NCBI GenBank assembly: GCA_947497145.1
Contig: CANMFQ010000024.1
Location: forward strand, 1 to 59,787
Origin: an uncultured Flavobacteriaceae bacterium
GTDB taxonomy: Bacteria; Bacteroidota; Bacteroidia; Flavobacteriales; Flavobacteriaceae
Length of the DNA stretch: 59,787 bases
Direction: 5' to 3'
Positions 45,227 through 54,065 of the stretch are shown one piece after another. The notes beneath the pieces are model-generated. The model was not told the DNA's origin, searched no databases, and saw nothing but the letters and a program-made list of their open reading frames with translations. A program made the translations under genes and the position numbers. The number at the start of each line of letters is the position of its first letter. The stretch's first letter is position 1.

Positions 45227-46420
45227 TTAAAAATACCCAATTACCTTAAGTATACTCTTTACACCTAAAATGATAGCCAATGCAATAATTAAAAAGCCAA
45301 AAACATTTTGTAGCCTTGAATTTTTATATTTTCCCATGACAGCGGTTCTATTAACTACCCACAGTAAAAAGATAGCAATTACAGGCAATAAGATACCATT
45401 TGCTATTTGAGCGAATTTAATAATCTCTATAGGCTTAATTCCAAAAGACATAAAAACAACTCCCAAAGCTAAAATTGTCATCCACACCAGTTTAAACCTA
45501 ATATCTTTTAAACTAGCTTTCCATCCAAAACAACTATTTGCCACATAAGCTGCTGCTAAGGGCGCCGTAACTGCCGAAGTAACTCCGGCGGCAAAAAGAC
45601 CAATACCCATAAAATATTTGGCCGCATTTCCATAAAGAGGCTGTAAACTCTTTGCTAAGTCCATAACATTTTCTACAGCACCACCCTTAATAGTTGTTGC
45701 TGCTATAATAATAGCCATTGAAACCAACCCGCCTATCGCAATAGAAAGATATGTATCGCGCTTTACAGCTTTTAAATCAGTAACCGATTTCCATTTTTCA
45801 CTTACCAAAGAAGCATGAAGAAATAAGTTATAAGGAACCACAGTAGTTCCCACCAAAGCAATAATAGTTAAAATTCCATCTTTAGGCACTGTCGGCATCA
45901 AAAGTCCTTTTAAAATTGCAACTATGTCTGGTTTGGTAATGATTGCAGTAACCAAAAAAGAAAGACTCATTATAATTACGAGAGACACAAGTACCTTTTC
46001 TAAAACTTTATAGCTTCCTATATATAGTAATACAAAAGCACACACACCAATCACCCATGGATAATATACCGTATACGATGCTCCAAAAATAGCTTCAAGC
46101 CCCAGTGTAGCACCTCCTATATTCCCAGCTTCATAAGCCGCATTTCCAATTACAATAGCACTTAAGATAATTACTATAACCGTATTTTTAATCCAAGAAA
46201 CTTTTAATTCTGTCTTTATGACATCTGCTAATCCTCTTTGAGTAATAATACCTAAGCGCGCAGACATTTCTTGCAATACAATGGTTGCCAAAACAGATAG
46301 CAACATGGCCCATAACAAGGCATAACCAAATTCCACTCCTGCTAAAGTACAAGCAGTAACCGTTCCTGGCCCAATAAAAGCCGCTGCTACCAAAACTCCT
46401 GGACCTACTTTTTTAAACAT
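45227..46420 (-). CDS. Nramp-like transporter lacking the metal site residues
   Basis: A 397-aa, roughly eleven-helix protein of the Nramp fold. Helix 1 reads AAFIGPGTVTACTLAGVEFG where metal-transporting Nramps have DPGN, so the metal-binding Asp and Asn are gone. Helix 6 reads TTVVPYNLFLHASLV where manganese/iron Nramps have MPH, so the Met and His are altered. Metal import is therefore doubtful; import of 5-oxoproline or a similar acid fits the pxp operon, by inference. Starts 1 nt after DUF2891 ends. Confidence 0.88.
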   Translation of the reverse strand: MFKKVGPGVLVAAAFIGPGTVTACTLAGVEFGYALLWAMLLSVLATIVLQEMSARLGIITQRGLADVIKTELKVSWIKNTVIVIILSAIVIGNAAYEAGNIGGATLGLEAIFGASYTVYYPWVIGVCAFVLLYIGSYKVLEKVLVSLVIIMSLSFLVTAIITKPDIVAILKGLLMPTVPKDGILTIIALVGTTVVPYNLFLHASLVSEKWKSVTDLKAVKRDTYLSIAIGGLVSMAIIIAATTIKGGAVENVMDLAKSLQPLYGNAAKYFMGIGLFAAGVTSAVTAPLAAAYVANSCFGWKASLKDIRFKLVWMTILALGVVFMSFGIKPIEIIKFAQIANGILLPVIAIFLLWVVNRTAVMGKYKNSRLQNVFGFLIIALAIILGVKSILKVIGYF

Positions 46421-46421
46421 T

Positions 46422-47534
46422 CTATTCTGCTTTATTTAAGGCATAAAGTGCAAATGTACCTAGCCAATGGGTACCACTATAATTTCCATCTACAATATTC
46501 GGCAACGAATAATCGATGTGGTCTTTTGCTATTTGTTTTAGATGTGCATACTCAGGTAAGGTTTCCGTAATACCGTACAAACACCAAGCGCGACTAAAAT
46601 TAAGACCATCTAAATGTACTAATTTTCCATCAGTGCGATCTAAAATCTTCCCTGGGGTTAACTTAAATTCGGGATTTTGCAATTGCGGTAAAAAAGTATC
46701 AAACCAAGTTTTAAATTCTGATGTCGGTAAAATTCTACGCACCAAATTAGCTTCCTCTAAACAAGGAGATAAAAAATCAAAACCACTAGGCTCCCATGCT
46801 AGAGGACATGACGATTTTTCAATGTCTTTCACATAAAATCGTTTTATACTTTTTACAATTTCAGTTTTAAGCGTACCTACACCTACAGTTTCTGCATAAT
46901 CTAAGGCAAATGAAAGCCCAAAAGCAGTATTCGTATGTTCACCAACTCGTATTGGGTAACTCAATTTGGGCAAAAAGTCAATATAAGACTGCACTAACAA
47001 ATCTGTTAATGGCTGTAAATTGCTTTCCATTTCTCTCGCCAAAGGATCATTCCAAGTATGTAATTCTTCTGCTAATTTTAAAACCCATGCCCAACCATAG
47101 GTACGCTCATAAGAGGCATTACCTTCAATTTTAAAATACGCCACCTCCTGAAGAATATTTTCTTTGGATATAGATGCAGCTAATTTTTCACGAATACCCG
47201 ATGCCATATTCAAGTTTGGGAATTTTTTAAGCAAAAAAACCAATGACCAATGCCCATGTACTGACGAATGCCAATCATAACACCCATAAAATGCAGGATG
47301 TAATTCTTTAGGAGTACCTAAATTTGAAGCATCCTTCAACGATTGATTCAATTTATTTGGAAATTCTACAGAAATACACTCAAAAGGCAATTCAGCCAAT
47401 CGGTTGGCTTCGTCAAGTGTTAATTTAGGCGCTTTATAAACATCCTCAGTTGTTATTTTAGGTTTGGGCTGGTGCTCATTACATCCTACATAGATAAAAC
47501 ACAACGCAATGACAAAGAAGAATTTTAAGTACAT
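46422..47534 (-). CDS. DUF2891 lipoprotein
   Basis: A 370-aa protein with a lipoprotein signal (VIALCFIYVGCNE, Cys near residue 18). The body fits DUF2891, a helical toroid-like family of unknown function: PFECISVEFPNKLNQSL, HPAFYGCYDWHSSVHGHWSLVFLLKKFP, GEHTNTAFGLSFALDYA, HLDGLNFSRAWCLYGI, SGTHWLGTFALYAL. His/Trp/Asp clusters resemble an (alpha/alpha) toroid active site. First gene of the operon with the transporter and pxpABC, so a role in handling a substrate or product outside the cytoplasm is inferred. Confidence 0.9.
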   Translation of the reverse strand: MYLKFFFVIALCFIYVGCNEHQPKPKITTEDVYKAPKLTLDEANRLAELPFECISVEFPNKLNQSLKDASNLGTPKELHPAFYGCYDWHSSVHGHWSLVFLLKKFPNLNMASGIREKLAASISKENILQEVAYFKIEGNASYERTYGWAWVLKLAEELHTWNDPLAREMESNLQPLTDLLVQSYIDFLPKLSYPIRVGEHTNTAFGLSFALDYAETVGVGTLKTEIVKSIKRFYVKDIEKSSCPLAWEPSGFDFLSPCLEEANLVRRILPTSEFKTWFDTFLPQLQNPEFKLTPGKILDRTDGKLVHLDGLNFSRAWCLYGITETLPEYAHLKQIAKDHIDYSLPNIVDGNYSGTHWLGTFALYALNKAE

Positions 47535-48100
47535 CTGTAAATAATTATATAGTTAGCTATTTCGTAAATATACAGAACTACAACTATTTTCTAGCTGCTT
47601 TATGCAATTGAACTTTATTTACAACTTTAATAGGATAGTAAAATGTACCCTTTAAAACAATCTAAATCATATATATAAGGAGAAACGAAATACTAAACTG
47701 ATACTACCTTGTAGTAGATCATCAAATGCAAATAAGCTAAAGTAAACTTAATCCATCAAGCATCACACTTAATCTATCATACCAAGATTGATTTACCTCA
47801 GAACAAAAAAAGACTACATACGTCATTAATTACCAACTATTTAATTTCACTTTCTCAAAGAAGCCTTATGATAAAGCATACAATTACTACTATTACCGCA
47901 CTAACAAAAGGTACCTAAATGATTGAAGTTTTCATAATAATGCATTCTTTGCCATAAAAACATCACATAAGTTTAAAAAATATGCAGTTTATCTAAAAAA
48001 ATGCCGTTCGTCTAAAAATAGGGTGCTATACATCGAACTTGTATACTTTTTCAAAAAGAGTAGGGTTATAATAACTCCAAATCGAAATTAACTTACTTAA
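47535..48100. other. Divergent intergenic stretch of about 570 bp
   Basis: AT-rich. Apart from the direct repeats at 47982-48018 (listed separately) I see no gene or structured RNA. Confidence 0.4.
47982..48018 (+). promoter_or_regulatory. Tandem direct repeats, LytTR-like
   Basis: Two 18-nt copies with a 19-nt period: ATGCAGTTTATCTAAAAA (47982-47999) and ATGCCGTTCGTCTAAAAA (48001-48018). The CAGTTTAT and CCGTTCGT cores match 8 of 9 positions of the LytTR half-site pattern (W-M-M-GTT-N-R-K). Located 83 nt before the nuclease-fold gene. Candidate binding site of a LytTR response regulator. Confidence 0.45.
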
Positions 48101-48544
48101 ATGAAATGTTCAGACTGTAATAAAGAACTCGATTATGAAGAGTACAGATCTTCTAAAGATTTACTAGGTCTTAAACTATGTGAGCAACATAGATTGAGGA
48201 TAGAAAAACTAATCGAGCTCAACGAAACACCCATTGAGGCAATTCAATTATATTACGCCTTAAAGGAAGAAGGTGTTAGCGCCATGCTAGAATGGTGGGA
48301 TGGAAAAAAATCAGTTGATATTGCCATATCACGCGTCAAACTCAACATTGAAATTGACTGCGAATATCACATGCTAACCCACGAACAAGCAATAAACGAC
48401 CTAGAAGAAGTGATGCATTCTTTTAAAAACGGTTTTACTACAATACGTATTCCACATGTATTGGTAAAGTACTATTTAAAAGAAACTGTATTTAACATCA
48501 TTGGTATTACGGAAGGCCTCAAGGCCAATATCAAAGTTATATAA
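48101..48544 (+). CDS. Zinc-ribbon plus PD-(D/E)XK nuclease-like protein
   Basis: A 147-aa protein. Residues 1-30 have CSDC and CEQH, a CxxC/CxxH zinc-binding pattern. Residues 45-147 resemble the DUF559/Vsr-like restriction-endonuclease fold: ALKEEGVSAMLEWWDGKKSVDIAISRVKLNIEIDCEYH, with the D (VDIAI), E-x-D (EIDCEYH) and His of that fold, then AINDLEEVMHSFKNGFTTIRIPHVLV. Related Bacteroidota proteins read IEVDGxxH; here Gly is replaced by Cys. Nuclease activity is inferred from the fold only. First of two genes. Confidence 0.75.
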   Translation: MKCSDCNKELDYEEYRSSKDLLGLKLCEQHRLRIEKLIELNETPIEAIQLYYALKEEGVSAMLEWWDGKKSVDIAISRVKLNIEIDCEYHMLTHEQAINDLEEVMHSFKNGFTTIRIPHVLVKYYLKETVFNIIGITEGLKANIKVI

Positions 48545-48558
48545 CCAAAAAAAGCTTT

Positions 48559-49125
48559 ATGTCAGTTCAAAAAAAGATACTAAAAACACCTTTACGTATT
48601 TGTATTGCAATCATTTTACTTGGCATGATAGCTAAATTTTTTGAATGGTCATATGCCCAAGAAATGATGTTATTAGGTTTTATAGCCGTAGGCGGTTTGT
48701 ATCCATTTCGTTTTGCAAAAAAATCGCCAAAACTTTTTCTTGATTATACGAAACTGATTTTAGTATCCTTTTGGGCTATAAACGGTGTATGGTTAATTTT
48801 TAACTTCCCCTACTCCATTTACCTCCAAATTATTGTTGGCATCACCTTTATCCTCTGGTTTATAATGGAAGGAACTGCCTATTTCATGGATGAAGACCGA
48901 AGGGCAAAAAACAATACCAATCGTGTTTTATGGAATTGTGCCTTAGTGTTGGGGGTATTTGCCGTTATTGCTGGAAGTCTACTAAAAGTACTCAGCTGGG
49001 CTTATGCCGTACACATTTTATCTTTGGGTATTATTATGATTGTGATTTATATTCTTAAAGATGTTTTTGTAAGTAGCGGACAAAAAGAAGATAAGCACAA
49101 CAACAACGAGGAATACCTGTTATAA
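48559..49125 (+). CDS. GldL-like membrane protein with internal duplication
   Basis: A 188-aa protein with about six membrane segments. Two similar units recur: LLGMIAKFFEWSYAQEMMLLGFIAVGGLYPFRF (about 20-50) and IAGSLLKVLSWAYAVHILSLGIIMIVIYILKD (about 134-166). Each resembles the GldL N-terminal pattern (GA-x-FK-x-x-x-W/H-x-GA). GldL is the proton-driven motor part of gliding and T9SS, but this protein lacks the long cytosolic tail and is not in a gld cluster, so it is only a relative. Lies 14 nt after the nuclease-fold gene. Confidence 0.65.
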   Translation: MSVQKKILKTPLRICIAIILLGMIAKFFEWSYAQEMMLLGFIAVGGLYPFRFAKKSPKLFLDYTKLILVSFWAINGVWLIFNFPYSIYLQIIVGITFILWFIMEGTAYFMDEDRRAKNNTNRVLWNCALVLGVFAVIAGSLLKVLSWAYAVHILSLGIIMIVIYILKDVFVSSGQKEDKHNNNEEYLL

Positions 49126-49155
49126 CAAAACCAAGCCACTACCTTTTGTTCTTTA

Positions 49156-50508
49156 TTATACGAAGGCAGACGCCACAGATTCTGTTTCTGAATCATCAGA
49201 CAACGACTTAAAACACACCAAACCATCAGCATCTATTTGCGTTAGTTCAACCTCATGCAAGGTGTTTACCAATGCCGGATTCCAAGGTGCTTTTACTTTT
49301 ACATAATTTTCAGTAAAACCGTGAATATAACCTTCCTTATTTTCTCCTTCAAACAAAACCGTTCTTGTAGTGCCTAGTTGACTTTCATAAAAAGCTCTTC
49401 GCTTTTTAACAGACAAACCTCTAAGCATTTTACTACGTTTACTGCGTACATTTTTTGGCACCACACCCTCCATTACGGCTGCTTCGGTATTATCGCGCTC
49501 TGAATAGGTAAATACATGTAAATAAGAAATATCTAACGCATTTAAAAAATGATAGGTTTCTAAAAAATGCTCATCAGTTTCGCCAGGAAAACCCACTATA
49601 ACATCAACACCAATACAGGCATGCGGCATAACTTCTTTAATGCGCTTTACACGGTCTATATACAAATCGCTTAGATAACGCCTGCGCATTAATTTCAATA
49701 TGGCATCACTGCCACTTTGTAAAGGAATATGAAAATGAGGCACAAAACTATTACTTTGCGCTACAAAATTTATGGTTTCATTTTTCAGCAAATTAGGCTC
49801 TATTGATGAAATACGCAGGCGATGTATACCCTTTACTGCATCTAAAGCCTTTACCAAATCTAAAAAGGTATGCTCGTGCTTTTTATTACCAAATTCACCT
49901 TTACCGTAATCCCCAATATTAACCCCAGTGAGTACAATTTCTTTAATTCCCTTGGCTGCTATTTCTGCTGCATTCTTTAATACATTACTAAGGGTATCAC
50001 TGCGTGAAATACCCCTAGCCAAAGGAATGGTACAGTAGGTACATTTATAATCACAGCCATCTTGAACTTTTAAAAATGCTCTGGTGCGATCACCAATAGC
50101 ATAGCTACCCACATAAAAATCAGCATCTTCAATTTCGCAGGAATGAATTTCCCCAAAATCATTTTTGGTAAGGTCATTAATATAGTCGGTGATTTTAAAC
50201 TTTTCTGTTGCTCCCAAAACCAAATCTACGCCATCAACAGCAGCCAATTCTTCGGGTTTTAATTGGGCATAGCAACCAATAGCCGCTACAAATGCGGCTG
50301 GATTTGCCTTTTGCGCATTTTTTACAATTGTTTTAAATCGCTTGTCGGCATTATCTGTAACCGAACAAGTATTTATCACGTACATATCGGCAGGTTCTGA
50401 AAAATCTACGCGTTCAAAGCCTTCCTCTTTAAAACCTCTAGCAATAGTAGATGTTTCAGAGAAATTAAGTTTACACCCCAAGGTATAAAAAGCGACCTTC
50501 TTTTTCAT
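49156..50508 (-). CDS. mtaB: tRNA (t6A37) methylthiotransferase MtaB
   Basis: Converts t6A37 to ms2t6A in tRNAs reading ANN codons. The 450 residues have the MTTase N-terminal domain (KKKVAFYTLGCKLNFSETSTIARGF), the radical-SAM Cys triad in DGCDYKCTYCTIPLARG, and a C-terminal TRAM-like domain. The frame runs on to 50595, but the typical start KKKVAFYTLGCKLN fixes ATG 50508, and this keeps it 19 nt from the GlmU-like gene. Confidence 0.95.
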   Translation of the reverse strand: MKKKVAFYTLGCKLNFSETSTIARGFKEEGFERVDFSEPADMYVINTCSVTDNADKRFKTIVKNAQKANPAAFVAAIGCYAQLKPEELAAVDGVDLVLGATEKFKITDYINDLTKNDFGEIHSCEIEDADFYVGSYAIGDRTRAFLKVQDGCDYKCTYCTIPLARGISRSDTLSNVLKNAAEIAAKGIKEIVLTGVNIGDYGKGEFGNKKHEHTFLDLVKALDAVKGIHRLRISSIEPNLLKNETINFVAQSNSFVPHFHIPLQSGSDAILKLMRRRYLSDLYIDRVKRIKEVMPHACIGVDVIVGFPGETDEHFLETYHFLNALDISYLHVFTYSERDNTEAAVMEGVVPKNVRSKRSKMLRGLSVKKRRAFYESQLGTTRTVLFEGENKEGYIHGFTENYVKVKAPWNPALVNTLHEVELTQIDADGLVCFKSLSDDSETESVASAFV

Positions 50509-50527
50509 AATACTGATGTCTATTTGA

Positions 50528-51703
50528 CTAATAATTCCTCCATTTTTCGGTAAGCTCAAATACATGCTGTAGAATACGGGCTTCCTTATCATCAAATTCT
50601 ACACCCCTGCGCGCCATCATCACTTTAGCTACATCAAAAGCTTTCTTTGGTTGATAACTAGAAAAACCAGAAGCCCCACCCCAACTAAAACTAGGGATAA
50701 AATTTCTTGGAAATCCGGGTACATATATATTACAATTTACACCAATCACTGTACCCGTATTAAACATGGTATTAATAGCCGTTTTACTATGATCTCCCAT
50801 CATAAGACCACAAAACTGCAACCCTGTTTGATCAAAACTTTCGGTAGCATAGTTCCAAATACGTACTTTGGCGTAGTTATTTTTCAAATTAGAATTATTA
50901 GAATCGGCGCCAATATTACACCATTCTCCTAAAACAGCATTCCCCAAATACCCTTCATGGCCTTTACTTGAATACCCAAAAATAACCGAATTACTCACCT
51001 CGCCACATACTTTAGAGTGAGGCCCAATAGTGGTTGCGCCATACATTTTACCGCCCATTTTCACGGTAGCGTTGTCACACAAGGCAAAAGCACCTCGTAT
51101 TAGACTACCCTCCCATACTTCAGCATTTTTACCTATATAAATAGGACCATCTGTAGCATTAAGAATACTAAATTCTACACTAGCCCCTTCTTCTAAGAAA
51201 ATAGCGTCCTCATTAATTAGATTATTGGTTTTAGAAATAGGTTGACTTTTTCTTCCTTCGGTTAAAAAATCAAAATCTTGCTGAATAGCTTCGGCATTCT
51301 TGGCAAAAATATCCCAAGTATTTTCTACTCGGAGCATATCGCCCTCAAATTCTATCTGCTTAAATGCAGAAAAATCAATATCCTCTTGTGTATCTTTAGT
51401 ATAAAAAGCAATCACCTCTTCTCCATAGAAAATAGCTTCATTTTCCTTTAAGTCTTCTACTAGGCTTACAAGGGCTTTATTTGGCAAAAAAGAGGCGTTT
51501 ATAAGTACGTTCTCTTCCATTTCGACCATTGGGTACTTTTCAGACAAATACTCCTCCGTAATAGTTGTTGTTGTGTTTCCTAAATATTTTTCCCATTTTT
51601 CACGAATGGTTAAAATACCAATGCGAATGTCAGCAACAGGTCTTGTAAATGTAAAAGGAAGCAACGCATCTCTAACGGGACCATCAAAAAGAATATAGTT
51701 CAT
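50528..51703 (-). CDS. GlmU-like putative sugar nucleotidyltransferase
   Basis: A 391-aa protein. The N-terminal half has NYILFDGPVRDALLPFTFTRPVADIRIGILTI and the C-terminal half a left-handed beta-helix of hexapeptide repeats (VEFSILNATDGPIYIGKNAEVWEGSLIRGAFALCDNATVKMGGKMYGATTIGPHSKVCGEV). It lacks the canonical G-x-G-T-R-M pyrophosphorylase motif seen in true GlmU, so sugar specificity is uncertain; Bacteroidota carry this GlmU-family protein widely. Confidence 0.88.
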   Translation of the reverse strand: MNYILFDGPVRDALLPFTFTRPVADIRIGILTIREKWEKYLGNTTTTITEEYLSEKYPMVEMEENVLINASFLPNKALVSLVEDLKENEAIFYGEEVIAFYTKDTQEDIDFSAFKQIEFEGDMLRVENTWDIFAKNAEAIQQDFDFLTEGRKSQPISKTNNLINEDAIFLEEGASVEFSILNATDGPIYIGKNAEVWEGSLIRGAFALCDNATVKMGGKMYGATTIGPHSKVCGEVSNSVIFGYSSKGHEGYLGNAVLGEWCNIGADSNNSNLKNNYAKVRIWNYATESFDQTGLQFCGLMMGDHSKTAINTMFNTGTVIGVNCNIYVPGFPRNFIPSFSWGGASGFSSYQPKKAFDVAKVMMARRGVEFDDKEARILQHVFELTEKWRNY

Positions 51704-51795
51704 CTGTCTTTAATTATTTAAGGCAAAAATAAGTAATACCAATTACAACCTGAAATAAGCTTCATTTTACCTTTAAAGTGGATTATTTGGGTGCT

Positions 51796-51830
51796 AAAAA
51801 AACGCCTCCAACACAGGGTGTTGAAGGCGT
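51796..51830 (-). terminator. Terminator of rpmE2
   Basis: ACGCCTCCAACAC (51802-51814) pairs with GTGTTGAAGGCGT (51818-51830) except one mismatch. On the minus strand it is followed by a run of T (complement of 51796-51801). Confidence 0.8.
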
Positions 51831-51857
51831 ACTATATGTTTTCGTATGAAATACGAT

Positions 51858-52157
51858 CTATTCAGCTTTCTTGTCTGCAGCAGGGGCTTCTTTAGCAGCG
51901 GCAGGTTTCTTTTTAAACTTATCGTACTTGCTCTTAAATTTGTCAATACGACCAGCAGTATCCAAAAATTTAGCTTTACCAGTGTAAAAAGGATGCGACG
52001 TACGTGAGATTTCTAACTTTACCAACGGGTATTCAACGCCGTCAACTTCTAATGTCTCTTTGGTTTCAGCAGTAGACTTTGTTAAAAACACTTCATCGTT
52101 TGACATGTCTTTAAATGCTACCAATCTATAATTCTCTGGGTGTATATCCTTTTTCAT
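51858..52157 (-). CDS. rpmE2: 50S ribosomal protein L31, type B
   Basis: A 99-aa ribosomal protein of the large subunit. It starts [81 protein letters not shown], the type B pattern without the Zn-binding CxxC of type A, with an Ala/Lys-rich tail. The frame extends to 52181 (MGAINFTR), but homologues start at [12 protein letters not shown] perfect promoter (52208-52237) and a leader hairpin precede it. Confidence 0.96.
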   Translation of the reverse strand: MKKDIHPENYRLVAFKDMSNDEVFLTKSTAETKETLEVDGVEYPLVKLEISRTSHPFYTGKAKFLDTAGRIDKFKSKYDKFKKKPAAAKEAPAADKKAE

Positions 52158-52163
52158 TCTTGT

Positions 52164-52195
52164 AAAATTTATTGCACCCATTCCGACAGGCGCTT
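52164..52195 (-). promoter_or_regulatory. Leader hairpin before rpmE2
   Basis: On the minus strand GCGCCT pairs with GGGTGC around the loop GTCGGAAT, in the leader between promoter and ATG. It could be an autoregulatory site, as ribosomal proteins often bind their own mRNA; support is structural only. Confidence 0.35.
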
Positions 52196-52207
52196 ATTTT
52201 AAGGCTG

Positions 52208-52237
52208 CAAATTTAAGTATTTTTATTAAACCTACAA
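52208..52237 (-). promoter_or_regulatory. Promoter of rpmE2 (TTG-N19-TAAATTTG)
   Basis: On the minus strand TTG (52237-52235), 19-nt spacer, TAAATTTG (52215-52208): full consensus match, same -7 as ferritin. Confidence 0.85.
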
Positions 52238-52501
52238 TCGAAAACAATAAAAAAAGAAATTTAAAAAATTGTATCTCGAAAATGTAACATATTTGCATCA
52301 AATTTAACTAATCATATGACGATGTCTGGTCGGAGACAGACTGATTTTTATAATTTGAATTGTTCTTGACACATTCTCTATTTATTTTTTGAGCAAGATA
52401 CCTTAATTCAAAGCGATAAATAATACTGCGAAAAGAAGAAGTAAATTTATTATTTGGATTTTTCCGACCAAAAATTATATATGAACCTAAAACAAATAAA
52501 A

Positions 52502-53026
52502 ATGGAAGAAAATCAAGCTAATACAGGAAAATTCGCACTTACATATGGGCTATTATTAGGCGGCATAAGCATTGTGTTTGCCCTAATGCTCTTTTCGGCA
52601 GATTTACATTATCAAGGAGGACTCATGGTAGGTTTAGTATCTATAACCATTATGATTGGTGTAATTGTTTTTGGTATGATTCAATACCGTAGTGCTAATG
52701 GCGGTTTTATGTCACTACCCCAAGCCATGAAAGTAGGTATAGGAATTGCTTTGGTTGGTGGTATTATAGGCATTTTGTTCAATCTATTGATGGCGAATGT
52801 TATAGACCCAGATATGATGAGTAAAGCTGCGGAGTATCAAAAAGTAACCCTTGCTGAAACTACAAAAATGACCACAGAACAAATTGATGCACAAATTGAA
52901 ATGGGCAAAAAATTCTCAACACCTGGTATGCAATTCGCATTTGGGTTACTTTTTAGCTTAGTTCTGGGACTTATCTTTTCGTTAATTTCAGGATTGATTT
53001 TAAAAAGGACTGAAAACCTGAACTAA
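52502..53026 (+). CDS. DUF4199 membrane protein
   Basis: A 174-aa inner-membrane protein typical of DUF4199 in Bacteroidota: four hydrophobic segments (TYGLLLGGISIVFALMLF, GGLMVGLVSITIMIGVIVFGMIQY, AMKVGIGIALVGGIIGILFNLLMANVI, FAFGLLFSLVLGLIFSLISGLIL). Function unknown. The frame extends to 52454, with ATGs at 52481 and 52502; MEENQANTGKFALTYG at 52502 matches homologue starts. The 344 bp before it hold the rpmE2 promoter and leader and nothing else I can name. The glycosyltransferase gene starts 34 nt downstream. Confidence 0.9.
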   Translation: MEENQANTGKFALTYGLLLGGISIVFALMLFSADLHYQGGLMVGLVSITIMIGVIVFGMIQYRSANGGFMSLPQAMKVGIGIALVGGIIGILFNLLMANVIDPDMMSKAAEYQKVTLAETTKMTTEQIDAQIEMGKKFSTPGMQFAFGLLFSLVLGLIFSLISGLILKRTENLN

Positions 53027-53060
53027 TTTGTACTTTTGAAAATACAATCAGAAGTGCAAC

Positions 53061-54035
53061 ATGAATTTATCCATAATAATTCCCTTACTTAACGAAGAAG
53101 AATCGCTAATAGAGCTCCACGATTGGATTGTAAGCGTAATGCAATCCAATCATTTTACCTATGAAATTCTGTTCATCGATGACGGCAGTACAGATAATTC
53201 TTGGGCTACTATTTCAGCATTAGCCCAAAAGAATACGGCTGTAAAAGGCATACGCTTTCAACGTAATTTTGGAAAATCGCAGGCGCTTCACGCTGGTTTT
53301 AAAGCGGTTAAAGGTGATGTAGTTATTACGATGGATGCCGATTTACAAGATAATCCTGATGAAATTCCTGCACTATATAATATGATACATGAACAAGGCT
53401 ACGACCTTGTTTCTGGCTGGAAGAAAAAAAGATACGACTCAGTACTCTTTAAAAACATGCCTTCAAAACTATTTAATTGGGCAGCTAGGAGAACATCAGG
53501 AGTAAAATTGCATGATTTTAACTGCGGTCTCAAAGCCTTTAACAAAAATGTAGTCAAAACCATTGAGGTCTCTGGTGAAATGCACCGTTATATTCCTGTT
53601 TTGGCAAAAAACGCAGGCTTCTCCTCTATTGGCGAAAAAGTGGTAAAGCATCAGGCCCGAAAATATGGAAAAACAAAATTTGGTATGGAACGTTTCATTA
53701 ATGGTTTTTTAGATTTAATTACCATTTGGTTTGTATCAAAATTTGGTAAACGTCCCATGCACCTCTTTGGCGCCTTGGGTGTTTTGATGTTTATTATTGG
53801 CTTTGCCTTTGCCCTTTATTTGGGTATTGATAAATTATTTATTCATAAAACAGGTCGTCTAATTACCGATAGACCACAATTTTTCATTTCACTAACAGCT
53901 ATGATTATCGGTTCGCAATTATTTTTAGCTGGTTTTCTTGGTGAAATGATAATTCGCTCAAAGAAAAATGAAGCGCGCTATACTATTTCTGATGAAATTA
54001 ATATTACCGCTAAAGAAAAGCAATATTCTTTGTAA
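53061..54035 (+). CDS. Family 2 glycosyltransferase, polyprenyl-phosphate type
   Basis: A 324-aa membrane glycosyltransferase, of the kind that charges undecaprenyl phosphate with a hexose (GtrB/DPM1-like). Catalytic motifs: LNEEESLIELHDWI, FIDDGSTDNSW, MDADLQDNPDEIP (DxD), and GEMHRYIPVLAKNAGF. Two C-terminal membrane helices (LFGALGVLMFIIGFAFALYLG and FFISLTAMIIGSQLFLAGFLGEM). The operon with a phosphosugar mutase and an MsbA-like exporter suggests an envelope-glycan role, inferred. Confidence 0.93.
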   Translation: MNLSIIIPLLNEEESLIELHDWIVSVMQSNHFTYEILFIDDGSTDNSWATISALAQKNTAVKGIRFQRNFGKSQALHAGFKAVKGDVVITMDADLQDNPDEIPALYNMIHEQGYDLVSGWKKKRYDSVLFKNMPSKLFNWAARRTSGVKLHDFNCGLKAFNKNVVKTIEVSGEMHRYIPVLAKNAGFSSIGEKVVKHQARKYGKTKFGMERFINGFLDLITIWFVSKFGKRPMHLFGALGVLMFIIGFAFALYLGIDKLFIHKTGRLITDRPQFFISLTAMIIGSQLFLAGFLGEMIIRSKKNEARYTISDEINITAKEKQYSL

Positions 54036-54065
54036 ATTTAGCCACTTAAAAAAACATAAGACTAT

